Below, in pieces: positions 52,806 through 63,399 of a DNA stretch of 64,000 nucleotides (its first letter is position 1; every line of letters begins with the position of its first letter). Origin of the DNA: Theropithecus gelada (Eukaryota > Chordata > Mammalia > Primates > Cercopithecidae); NCBI RefSeq assembly GCF_003255815.1, contig NC_037670.1, positions 66,247,064-66,311,063 on the forward strand. Direction: 5' to 3'. The translations under genes and the position numbers were made by a program. The notes below the pieces were generated by a model. That model searched no databases. It was not told the DNA's origin and worked only from the letters and a program-made list of their open reading frames with translations.

Positions 52806-53101
52806 ATTTTTTTTTTTTTTAGATAGGGTTTTGCTTTGTCACCCAGGCTGGAGTACAGAGGCGTGACGTCGGCTCACTGCAACCTTCGCCTCCTGGGCTC
52901 AAGTGATTCTCCCAACTCAGCTCCCCAAGTAGCTCGGATCACAGGTACATGCCACCACACCTGGCTAATCCGTATTTTTTGGTAAAGATGGTGTTTCTCC
53001 ATGTTGCCCAGGCTGGTCTGAAACTCCTGAGCTCAAGTGATCTGCCTGTTTGGGCCTCCTGAAGTGCTGGCATTACAGGCATGAGCCACTGTGCCCGGCC
53101 T
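52806..53101 (-). mobile_element. Full-length Alu (J/S type)
   Basis: Reverse-oriented: poly-T, 'ttagatagggttttgctttgtcacccaggctgg' to 'catgagccactgtgcccggcc'. 'ctttcatgtga' before and 'ctttctcgtgtga' after suggest a decayed TSD. Opposite orientation to the Alu 0.64 kb upstream. Confidence 0.94.
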
Positions 53102-54182
53102 TTCTCGTGTGACTTTTGCATCTCATTCTTATTGAGATGGCTCCATAGTGCTATGTGGTTTGTTCAAAAGTACCTGAAATATCATACTTATGCACTATTA
53201 ATAGTGATTTATTGATCCCCAAATGGACTTGGACAGTTTAGCAAACCTCTGTTTTTCGTCCCTTTCATGTCATATCAATTTACGTAGTGATTAGTGATGA
53301 GTATAACTATCATAGCAATTATTCAACTTCAATTTTCCTTTTGATAATACACTTGAGAACTTTTGTTGCTCTGGTTATAGCTCTGGTTGCTTTAAAATCT
53401 TAGAAGTTTCTGTCATTTATTTATTTATTCATTGTAAATAAAATATAACCTGTGAGTGAATTGTATAACCTGTGAAAAAAATGGACTTTATATGTCCTCA
53501 GTTTCTTCTTATTTCAGGTAGTGGATTGGCACGGTTTAGGCTAGGCAGAAACTACATGGTTTGGTGATCTGGGAGAATTCTGGACCTGAAAATAAGTGGA
53601 GATTTGGGACAGAGAAAAAATGCAGAAAGTAATTTATGGAAAGAATATGACTGATGGGGAGGCAGAAAATTAATGTGTTTTATTTACCAATTTTGGAAAT
53701 ATTTTTGTTTAAGCCTGTCAAACAGTTTCTATAGGGGTTACTGGATGAAGGTCCAGTTCCCTGAAGAAAATAGTGGCATATGTGCTAATTGCTGCGCTAT
53801 TAGTCCTTGACTCTGATAAAAGCCTCCGATGTAACATTTAGAAAAGGGTTGTGTTCTCCCCACTGCTTTCATTGACTGTAACTTGGCCCACGGTAATTCA
53901 CTGGAATGGACAAGCAGGCATGCTGGACATGAGGAGGGGTGAGATCCCAGCACTGTCGGCACCTGACCAACCTCAACAAAAACTTTCCAGCCTCAGTTTC
54001 AGTTTCCAAATGATTTTCTTTTAGAAAACCATTAATGAGATAAAATGCCACACATAAAGTTCTCTGTCCCTGCATGATGCCTGACATTGGCTTCTTTTCT
54101 TTCTCCCCTTTTGAGAACAGCGAGAGCCTCTGTTCTCACAGAGGAATGAGAAAGTGGGACCAGAATGCAACAATGGGCCTTA
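53102..54182. other. No recognised element
   Basis: About 1.1 kb, AT-rich then moderate GC; frames of 72-74 codons without motif. Confidence 0.4.
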
Positions 54183-54825
54183 CTGAGGCAGAAGAACAGG
54201 GTCTGGAGGCAGGGAACCTAAGGCCAATTTATACTGACCTCCTAGAACTAAATCAAAAGGAAAACCCCAACTTTCCATGCCCAAGTAACAAAAGGACCAG
54301 AGACCATGCCCTTTGCAAACTTCCCATCCCTCACTGTTCTGTGTGGCAGATGAAAAATTGAAAGTACTTCTAATTGGTCCCCTCCTGCAATCAATCAGAC
54401 CAGTCTCAGGCCTAGTCTTTATTTGCATGGAAGTATAGCTTTGTAACTTCAGCCCCAGATTGGTGCCCTCCCACAACCTATCAGATGTTTGCATAGGGTG
54501 TAACTTCGTAACTTCACTTCAGCCTCTGATTTGTTGCTTTCTGCAACGAGTGAGACTGGTTGAGGGCCACTACTTCATTTGCATAGGGTGCAAACCAAGT
54601 AACCAATGGGGAACCTCTAGAAGGTATTTAAACCCCAGAATACTCTGTAGCAAGGGCTCTTGAGTCACTTGCTCGAGCTCCTACTCTGTGGCGTGTACTT
54701 TCATTTCAATAAATCTTTGCTTTTGTTGCTTCATTCTTTTCTTGCTTGCTTTGTGCATTTTGTCCAATTATTTGTTCAAAATGCCAAGAAGCTGGATGAC
54801 TCGAATAAAGACCCATCACTGGTAA
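54183..54825 (+). mobile_element. ERV1-type LTR (MER4-group-like)
   Basis: Plus-orientation LTR: 'tgaggcagaagaacagggtctggaggcagggaacctaagg' start, two 'tttgcatagggtg' motifs (54487 and 54580, one within an octamer-like ATTTGCAT), TATA-like 'ggtatttaaaccccag' near 54632, 'ctcttgagtcacttgctcgagctcc', AATAAATC near 54709, 'ttttgtccaattatttgttcaaaatgccaagaagctgg' and end 'catcactggtaaca'. TG...CA ends, about 640 bp. No retroviral internal frame follows, so it is probably solo. Exact name uncertain. Confidence 0.68.
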
Positions 54826-55587
54826 CACTTTTGCTTCATGGGACCTCCATGGTGGAGCCTCCTGGAGGAAATGTGTGCTCTCCTCTGTTTGCAGTGAGTG
54901 GGGCGCGGGACTCCCACCTCTCCAGTTTGTGAGCTCAGCCATGGTGATTACTCAGATTCCAGCTGACCTTGCCCTGGTTTGCTGATGCAGGCTTTTGGAA
55001 CACTGCAGTATATCCCACCAAACTCTCCTGGGACCCCCAGTTTCTCACATGCCTATAGTCATCCCCAAATGAATTGCTGGCATGCCAGGAACTGTGACTC
55101 TAAAATACACGGTACCGCATCCGCACTAATTTCACACATCACTTTGGCCAAATTCCCTTCGCTAGGGCCTTAGTTTCCCATCAGTAAGTCGGGGCAGGGG
55201 CTAAACAAAACAGTTACATTCTGTTCCTGGAATGTGTTTCAATACCTATCTGTAAACACCAAGGTTTGTTGTATAGGTGTCCTTCAATCCCAGGCATGAG
55301 AGTGGTTGTGTTTGTATTAATCTAGCATCAGTCTCAGTTGCCTCATGCCCCAGTGATTGTCCATATTGAAGTAAAAGCCTGGTCTGGGGGAGCCGCACCC
55401 ATGAGCTGTGTCCTTAGAATGATTCATCTGGTGTGCAGACCTATGCACCATCACTGACAAATGGTAGCCATGAGCATGTGCGTCATTCCTAGAAATGATA
55501 CTCTCTCACTCTCTGCTGCACCAGAGCATAGAGAGCCAGTGTCAGGGCAAGGTGACTTGGGCTGGGACTTCTGTCTCACCAATTCAT
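54826..55587 (+). other. Mostly unrecognised; possible MIR at 55125-55205
   Basis: Moderate-GC sequence. 'ctttggccaaattcccttcgctagggccttagtttcccatcagtaagtcgggg' resembles the MIR core ('cttgggcaagtcactt ... cctcagtttcctcatctgtaaaatgggg'). The rest is not recognised. Confidence 0.45.
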
Positions 55588-55745
55588 TAGCTTTGAGCTT
55601 TGGGAAAGATCAATGAACTCTTTTGTATCAGTTCTTGCATCTTTATAAAGTGGAAGACAGCACAATGGTACATCATATTTCTGTGAGGAAAGTCAATGAT
55701 GTGTGTGCATAGTCTCAAATTTTGTAGGCAGGCACTTAGCACTTT
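55588..55745 (+). mobile_element. MIR
   Basis: 'ttgagctttgggaaagatcaatgaactcttttgtatcagttcttgcatctttataaagtgg', 'tttctgtgaggaaagtcaatgatgtg' and 'gcaggcacttagcac' fit the sense MIR order. Confidence 0.68.
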
Positions 55746-56064
55746 GACTCTTCCGTGATGTGAAGCGGGGTTTCTGGGCATGTATTTAATGATGGTAAGA
55801 TCTAAAACCCATCCCCTGTATTTGCGTTCTTGCTCCTAAAATTAAATATCAGCTCCTAATGATTGGCCTGATGTCTATGAATAGAATCGGCTCACTGTGG
55901 AGGAAGGCACTCCAGAAGAGCCAGGTTATAATCTAAGCTTGTTCAGCGACTTTTGGAGCAAGCTTCCAAAGTGGCTTTCTCTTTCTTGGCTATGTTTCTC
56001 ACATAGAGTAGGTGGAGAGGTGGAGTGTGGAGGAAGGTAGATCACAGGATATTCTCAGCGTTTT
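55746..56064. other. No recognised element
   Basis: Apparently single-copy; nothing recognised. Confidence 0.4.
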
Positions 56065-56980
56065 TTGAAAGGTGTTTTAAAAACCTTTTTATGATAACAA
56101 ATTTCACAAAGCAGTGATATTATGAATCTATATGCCTACCACTTATCTTTAAAACCATCAATAACTTGCTGTATTTTTTTTTATAGATTAATCTCTCGCC
56201 TTTCATAACTGGAGGATCATTCAGTTTTGTCTACATGACCTTCAATGTGCATTTACAAAAACACTAAGGATTTTTTTAACCATGGAACAACTATCATGCC
56301 TTATAAACCTAATATAATTTCTGAACATCACTGAATACCCAGTCTATACTCCTGTTTCCCTGAGACTCTCCAAAATGACTTTTTACAATTGGTGTTTCTC
56401 AACCCATTGTCCCTTCTTCCTTCCCTCCCTGTCTTGGCATTAACTTCTTAAAGAATCCAGATCAGTTGTTCAGTAGAAGGTCCCACATTATAAAGTGGTT
56501 AATCTCTTCCTCATGATGTCACTTACTTGTTCATTTTCTCCCATTTCCAGTTGCCTGGAACTTATTTTTCCAATGCTAAGAACATTAACTGACTTGGTTA
56601 TTTCATTTGAGGCTGACGAATCATGATTTCCTAATTTGTTATTTCCTTGTGTATTGTTTAGATGGAATTCTCCACAGAAGAGCCTTCCCTCATCCTGAAA
56701 TATAGTTTACATTAGAAAAGGAGGAAAGATGCTTAATCCTTTTCCACTATTTATGGGTGTTGTGAGCCCTGATGACCTCCAATGGTGTCCAGTAGGTTAT
56801 GCTCACTTTCTTGTGTATCATTATGGATTCATGAATTTTTATATATTCAATAAATTTTAATAATTTATAGTCATTATTCTTTTTATTACTCAAATTATCT
56901 CATTTTGCACACAAGAGTTCCTTCTAGCTGTTTCATTTTTTCTTCCCTGTAGGAATCAGTCTCCTCTATTTTTATAGAAT
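56065..56980 (-). mobile_element. Old LINE-1 3' end (L1ME-like)
   Basis: Reverse L1ME-type 3'UTR words: 'ctgtttccctgagactctccaaaatgactttttacaattgg', 'ttaacttcttaaagaatccagatcag', 'ggtcccacattataaagtggttaatc', 'gtcacttacttgttc'. Very diverged. Confidence 0.6.
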
Positions 56981-57049
56981 TGCACAAAATGTACTCAAAG
57001 TCCCTTTCTCCTGATTATTTCTAAACTTGGAAATATGTGTTCTCTCTTT

Positions 57050-57427
57050 TACAAAAAATTGAGCTAGATGTTATTTAATTTTGCTAAGTAATTTCACAAA
57101 CACCCATATTTTGTATTTTTAAATTGTTTTACGGTCACTGACTTCCGTTTCTTTATTTATTGTTTTTTAGGTTTTGGATTGAACATTTAACTCACATATT
57201 TTAGTTTTTATTAACATAGGCATTGAATGCAATGTGTTTTCTTCTGAGTGCTGCTTTAGCTGTATCATGTACATTATGATTCGCCTTGTTGGTGATATGC
57301 TTATTTTCTAGCAATGCTGCAGTTTCATTCACTGCATTTCATTTCACTGTATTTCCTCTTTAACCCAAGAGTTTAATAAAAAGTTTTTAATGTCCGGGTA
57401 AACGGACCTTTGTGCTTCAGCCAGTGT

Positions 57428-57462
<35 letters not shown>

Positions 57463-57480
57463 TATTGATTTCTAGTTGTC
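57050..57480 (-). mobile_element. LINE-1 ORF2 fragment
   Basis: 'tgcaatgtgttttcttctgagtgctgctttagctgtatc' and 'tttcctctttaacccaagagtttaataaaaag' are reverse ORF2 of the L1 reverse-transcriptase region. It is followed by 'gtaaacggacctttgtgc' and a GT repeat, after which 'gttattgatttctagttg' continues in L1 style. Confidence 0.7.
57429..57460. repeat. (GT)n microsatellite
   Basis: About 15 uninterrupted GT units within L1-derived sequence. Confidence 0.95.
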
Positions 57481-57484
57481 TTAA

Positions 57485-58007
57485 TTTGTGTTCCCTCTAA
57501 AGAAGATCCTGAGCAAAGGGATTTGGGTGCAATTCTTATATTTGGAAGACGATCCCAAGGAGATACAGTGAGAGATGGTGGATGTGCAGGGATGATGAGT
57601 GTGTTATTGCTCCAAGCAACAGAGACTCAGTTCCACTGGGTACCCCCCGAGAAACTCTGGAAAACACATCTCAGAAGGGCCCCTTCATTCCCACCCTCTG
57701 TGGAGTTGAGGAAGTTGTGATATTCATTCACTTCTTTTTATTCCTCATTGGTTGATTTCCTCCTGAGACACCACAGACTGTTCTCACAGGTGACAGAGGG
57801 AGCTCCCTTATTCACTGGAGGCTTCATGCAGAGAAATGTCAAAACCCAGAGTCAGATCAGTCTGAACACACCTGCCTGCTGGTGACTTTCTGTGGAAACC
57901 AGGGGTAAGGGTGAAGATACAGCATCTACTGCACAAGTTTTATTTCATGTGGTCAGAACATGCTAACTGTTTTATTTCATTGTCTTTTCCTTTTAGAAAA
58001 TATTATT
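57485..58007. other. No recognised element
   Basis: Moderate-GC segment ('gggatttgggtgcaattcttat' onward) placed between L1-like sequences. It may be an old LTR or other insert, but I cannot name it. A 65-codon frame has no motif. Confidence 0.4.
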
Positions 58008-58301
58008 GGCCGGGCATGGTGGCTGATGCCTATAATCCCAGCACTCTGGGAGTCCTAGGCAGGAAGACTGCCTGAGCTCAGGAGTTCGCGACCATCCCGG
58101 GCAACATGGTGAAACCCCGTCTCTACTAAAAATATAAAAAATTAGCCGGGCATGGCAGTGTGTGCCTGTAGTTCCAGCTACTTGGGAGGCTGAGGCAGGA
58201 GAATTGCTTGATCCCGGGAGATGGAGGTTGCAGTGAGCCCAGATCATGCCACTGCATTCCAGCCTGGGCAACAGAGCGAGACTCCATCTAAAAAAAAAAA
58301 A
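58008..58301 (+). mobile_element. Full-length Alu (AluS-like)
   Basis: 'ggccgggcatggtggctgatgcctataatcc' to 'cagcctgggcaacagagcgagactccatc' plus a 12-A tail. Flanks AAAATATTATT and AAAATTATT suggest the TSD. Inserted in L1-like sequence. Confidence 0.95.
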
Positions 58302-58309
58302 TTATTAAG

Positions 58310-58620
58310 GAGTGCCAAATTTTGAAAATGTTGTTACATATAAACTAGAAAAATTATCTGTTGTCACATAATGGATTATAATAAATATTTATTGGTTAGA
58401 TCTTCTATATATTCATTTTATGGGGTCTCTTTAACTCATTTGATTTTATTGTTTTTTTTTAGGACTGAGAGAACTGTGTTAAAATCTTCTGTTATTAGTA
58501 TCTTTTTGCTCACATAACCTGCAGTTTCTACTGTTGCTGTTTTATTAGCTGAACAGATCTCAATAACTTACATTTTCATTGTGGATTACAGTCTTTAGAA
58601 TTATTAGTTTCATTCATTGC
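58310..58620 (-). mobile_element. LINE-1 ORF2 fragment
   Basis: 'gactgagagaactgtgttaaaatcttctgttattagtatc' is the reverse of the ORF2 'cccactattattgtg' region; 'actgttgctgttttattagctg' and 'cattttcattgtggattacag' follow loosely. Confidence 0.55.
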
Positions 58621-58629
58621 CTTTGGTTT

Positions 58630-59562
58630 TTGAACTTTTCATTTTGCAATAATTATAGATTCACAGGAGGTTGAAAAGATAGTACAAAGAAATCCCACAT
58701 GCCCTTGGTACATTGTGTGTGCGTAGTTCTATATCATTTTATCACATGTGCAGATGCATGTAACCACCATCACCACTGAGACAGAACTGTTATAGCACCA
58801 CAAAGACCCCTCTGCTACCCTTTTAGAATCCCACCACTCCCTCCCCACAACTATCCCTCACCCGTGACAACCAGCCATAGCCCATACCTATACTTTTGCA
58901 TTCTGAGAATGTTATATAAATGGAATCACATGCCATGGGGCCTTTTGAGGTTGCGCCCCTTTTTTTTTTCCATTCAGCATAATTCCCTTGAGAACCATAA
59001 AAATTATTGCATGTGTAAATAGTTCTTTTTTTAATGTCTGAATCTTTTTGAATAGTATGTGTGTGTTCCAGTTTGTTTAACCATTCACCTATTATAAAAT
59101 ATTTTGCTTGTTCCAGTTTCGGCTATTACAAATAAATCAGCAACTAATAAACATGTTGAGCTTTTTATGTGGACACCTATCTTTATTTCTGTACGTTAAA
59201 TACCTGGTAGATTACTTGTTGGGTGTTTTAGCAAGCACATGTTTAGTTTTGTAAGAAAATGCCAAATTATTTTCTAGGGTGGCTTCTCTGCTTCACATTC
59301 CTATGAAAAAATCAGAGATCTAGTTTGTGTACATCCTTGCTACCATTTGGCATTGTTGATATTTTTGAATTTAGCCATTATAATAGGTGGATAGTGACAT
59401 GTCACTGTGGTCTTTATTTGCATTTTCATTTCCATAATGGCTATTCACCTTAAATATCTTTTAATATACTTATTTACATTTATCCTCTGTGAAATGCTTG
59501 TTTATATATTTTACACATTTTCCAAGATGACGGTTTGCTTTTTTATTCTGGAAATGTGTGGG
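58630..59562 (-). mobile_element. LINE-1 3'UTR and ORF2 end (L1MB/MC-like)
   Basis: Reverse L1: 'cattttgcaataattatagattcacaggaggttg', 'gaatgttatataaatggaatcacatgcc', 'ttcagcataattcccttgagaacc', 'gtttgtttaaccattcacc', 'catgtttagttttgtaagaaaatgccaaa', 'atagtgacatgtcactgtggtctttatttgcattttc'. About 930 bp, no intact frame. Interrupted at its far end by the Alu at 59563. Confidence 0.85.
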
Positions 59563-59870
59563 TTTTTTTTTTTTTTTTTTTTTTTTTTTTGAGATGGAAT
59601 CTCGCTCTGTTGCCCAGGCTGGAGTGCAGTGGCATGATCTTCGCTCACTGCCAGCTCAGCCTCCTGGGTTCACAACATTCTCCTGCCTCAGCCTCCCGAA
59701 GAGCTGGGACTAAGGCACCCGCCACCACGCCCGGCTAATTTTTTGTATTTTTAGTAAAGACGGGATTTCACCAAGTTAGCCAGGATGGTCTTGATCTCCT
59801 GACCTTGTGATCCGCCAGTCTCGGCCTCCCAAAATGCTGGGATTACAGGCGTGAGCCACTGCACCTGACC
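59563..59870 (-). mobile_element. AluY-like element with a 28-bp poly-T tail
   Basis: 28 consecutive T (59563-59590), then 'gagatggaatctcgctctgttgccc' to 'gtgagccactgcacctgacc'. Y/S-type 'gttagccaggatggtcttgatctcctgaccttgtgatccgcc'. The long unbroken tail suggests a young insertion. Confidence 0.95.
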
Positions 59871-60464
59871 AGCCTTTCTGGTTTTTAACAAGAAATTTGC
59901 TGTTATTCAAACAGCAAATATTAAGGTCGAATTTTCCCCTTACTTCTCTCAGCATTTTTTATTTCCCCTTAGTTTTCGGAAGATTATGATGTGTCTTGCT
60001 GTGGATTTCTTGAATTTATCTTATTTGGGGTCCACTCATCTTTTTGGATATTTTAATTTGAGTCTTTTGCTAAATATAGACAAATTTTAGGCATTAGTTT
60101 TCAAAAGTTTTTAGTCATATTCTCTTCTGTCATTTTGGGATTTTGATGACACAAATCTGATGTTAGATATTTTGTTATAGTTCCACATTTAGTGGATACT
60201 TTGTTCACTTTTTAAGTCTATTTTCTCTCTGATATTCACAATGGGTAACTTCTATTACTGTATTTTCAAATTCACTATTTCTTTTCTCTGTGCTTTCATT
60301 CTAACCACATCTATTGAGTGGTTTATTTTAATTATTATGTTTTTTGTTCTTAAATTTACATTAGTTTTTTCTTTAGTAGTCTATTTATTTGCTGAGATAT
60401 TATATTTCTGTGTAAAGATTTAACATTTTTCCTTTTATTTCAAGGGTATTTGTAATTGCTTATT

Positions 60465-61430
60465 TGTGGGCAAAGGATTACCCAGGTGCCGAGACAAGAA
60501 ACTGAAGGCACAAATTGTTGCAGTATAATAAAGAAAATAGTTAGAATAAAGAATAGTTATAATACAAATTAGATAGAGAGATGATCATGGACAATTATCA
60601 ATCATTATTATAAACATTATTAATCATTAGCTTTTAATATTACTCTTTGTTGCATTACTAATATAACCTAGGAATAGCTGGCGAGTATAGGGTCCAGTGC
60701 TGAAGGGACATTGTGAGAAGTGACCTAGAAGGCAAGAGATGAGCCCTCTGTCGCGCCCGCATAAAGGCCACTTGAGTGCTCCTTGATCAAGCAGTAATGC
60801 CAGTGCCTGGGAAGGCACCTGTTACTTAGCAGACCGTGAAAGGGAGCCTCCCTTTCCTTGCAGGAATCAGGGAACACTCTGCTCCACCAGCTTATTGTGG
60901 GAGGCTGGATATTATCCAGACCTGCCCACAGTCATCTGGAGGCCTAAACCCCTCCCTGTGGTGCTGTGCTTCAGTGGTCACACTCCTTGTCCACTTTTAT
61001 GTTCCTCCTGTACTCCTGGTTCCTCCTTGAAGTTCTTAGTAGATAGCGGTAGAAGAAATAGTGAAAATCTTAAAGTATTTGATCTTTCTTATAAGTGCAT
61101 AGAAGAAAATGCTGACATATGCTGCCTTTCCTCTTTGCTTTGGCTACCTAAAAGGGAAGGGCCCCTTGTCCCATGATCACGTGACTTGCTTGACCTTATC
61201 AATCACTTGGACAACTCACCCTCCTTAACCTGTGTCCTTATCTTGTATTCAATAAATATCAGCATGCCCAGCCTTTCGGGGCCACTACCGGTCTCCATGT
61301 CTTGGTGGTAGTGGTCCCCCAGGCCCAGTGTTTTCTCTTTATCTCTTTGTCTTGTGTCTTTATTTCTTACAGTCTCTCATCTCTGTACATGGGAGAACAC
61401 CCACAAAGCCCCGTAGGGCTGGTCTCTACA
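60465..61430 (+). mobile_element. Complete HERV-K-class solo LTR (LTR13-like)
   Basis: 966 bp with TG...CA ends: 'tgtgggcaaaggattacccaggtgccgagacaag' to 'cgtagggctggtctctaca'. Identical 6-bp flanks CTTATT at 60459-60464 and 61431-61436 match the 5-6 bp target duplication of class II (HML) proviruses. AATAAA at 61251, then 'gcctttcggggccactaccggtctcc' and 'ctttgtcttgtgtctttatttc' as U5. No internal region. The LTR13 (HML-4) name is from memory of motif and length; another HML LTR is possible. Confidence 0.85.
61251..61256 (+). promoter_or_regulatory. LTR polyadenylation signal
   Basis: AATAAA in 'tgtattcaataaatatcagc', placed about 180 bp before the LTR 3' end as expected for the R region of this LTR type. 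Intact hexamer. Confidence 0.65.
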
Positions 61431-62500
61431 CTTATTGAAGCATGTTTTACTATGGGCATTTAAATTTCTTGCTAGATAATTATAAGACCTGTGTCTTCTG
61501 AGTTTTGGCATCTGTCAATGTCTGTTCTTATTTAAGTTGTGATTTTCTTGAGTCTTAGTAAAATTAGTGATTGTCAATTGAAATGTGTATTATGTTTTGA
61601 GAGTCTTAATTTTTCTTAAACCTTTGATCACAGAAGGTCTCCTCTGACACCAGAGAAACATTATCTTAGTATTTCCAGGTTGAGATGAAAGTCCAGGTTT
61701 GTGACTTGACCTCTGTTGACACCAGTGTGTGAGGGACCCTTCATTACTCTTAGCTGGGGTTGGGATCTCTGGTTTTCCACTAGGTCTGTGCTAATAGTAC
61801 CTTGACTTGAAGGGACAGGGATGATCTTACTACTCCTCATGTAGCCTCTGGAGGCACTGTGTATAGTGACAAAGTCTTCATCGCCACTAAGCCTCCTCTG
61901 ATGCCACCTCTGCAGGGAAGGATGGGACATCCTCTCACAACCCAGTAGGTATGAAAGTTCAGTCTCATAATGGAATCATCACTGGTGCAGAGAGGAGGAA
62001 TATTGTGACTGCTGGGCAGTTATGAAATTTCTGGCTTCCACTCTGCCTTCTCTGACACCATCCCAGCAGGGGATAGGATACTTCATTGCATTTGCCTGCC
62101 TACCCTAACTTTTCTGGTTAGGATGTGGGTGCGACTGCAGTTTCTTCTGTGGTGTTTGGCTGGAATGGAGTGGTTCTTGTCTAAGTTTTCTGTCTTGTTA
62201 GGATGACCTATTTTATCCTTTGGTAAAGAAAGTAGCCTGGCTATTCTTGGGGTTCTTTTGTCTGCCCCTATTGAAATTTTCATTTGCCAGCTTTCTCAGC
62301 ACCCAATCTGGACTATGTGAGGTATTAAAACTCTCTGCTGTGCTGTTCCTTGGGAAGTCCCTGGCTCCTTTGTCTGCTTGCTCTGCACTCTCCAGGGTCT
62401 TCCCATGGTTGATGTTTATATATAGTGCCCAGCTGTACTTAGCAGGTAAAATAGACAAAAATATGTTTAGTCCATGTTTCCAGAGGCAGAAATATACCAT

Positions 62501-63399
62501 CTGTAATATAATTATCTAGTTACATTTACCTATGTATAAAATCTTTCATATGTGGGGCTTTTCTCCTTTTTTTCCTATTTTTGGTTTTTAAATATGTATA
62601 TTTAGGAAGGATTGTGTAGCAGGTTTTGTCAGTTTTTATACGGTTAGACAGCTACTTCTTGCAGGCTTCTTTGACTCTCTTAATAGGGGCTTTCTCTAAC
62701 TACGGAAACATGCACAGAAAATACCAGAAGTACTATTGTAGTAATGCCCTCAAGAGCAGCTCTCAGCAAAGAAGGAATGGAAATAGATGGATAAATACTC
62801 CAGCTCCCTTACCATTTTTATAGGTTAACTCTTAGGTATGTTCTACATAATCTACAAAAGATGCCAGTTGGGATTAAGCCAAAATTGCCTGCAGGATTAG
62901 CATACTAACTAACACACCTTATATTGGTGTCTTTCTCTTTCTTATATTACATTCTCATTCCCATACCAGATCTTTTGGGGTCACCTCCCCCAGAACTACC
63001 CTCACTCTAGTCTTGTCTCACAATGGTCTATTTTTGAGACAATTTATGCTAAGACAATTTTTACCTCTAAATCAATGTAGTTATAATATTCATAGTGCTT
63101 TTCTTTTGTCGTTCTCTATTCTTTTACTACTCTGAGTAATAATGGACTTAGATAGTAAACTTATTTTTATTCAACCCTCTTCTTCCCTCTTACTAATTTC
63201 TTTTAAGTTTAGCTAATACTGTTGAGTTAATCTATGAGCCTATTTGTCTTTCAGTCTACTCTCTGTATTTCGCTTTCCTTTTTGTTAATTGTATTTTTTT
63301 GCATTGTCAACCTATCTAATATTACCTAATATTTTATAACCCATTTCCTGAAATATTAGTCTTAATTATACAATTAAATATACTCCATCCTCACCCTAG
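62501..63399. other. No recognised element, AT-rich
   Basis: AT-rich; a 65-codon frame at 62626-62823 has no motif. Confidence 0.4.

Larger units (their letters stand above)
59885..62500 (-). mobile_element. L1/HAL1-type 5' and ORF1 region, interrupted
   Basis: 59885-60464 reads as reverse HAL1/L1ME ORF1: 'tatgatgtgtcttgctgtggatttcttg', 'tatcttatttggggtccactcatctttttggata', 'ttttcaaattcactatttcttttc'. After the solo LTR, 61437-62500 continues with 'cagaaggtctcctctgacacc'-type GC-richer sequence that may be the element's 5' region. The first half is moderately secure, the second weak. Confidence 0.45.
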
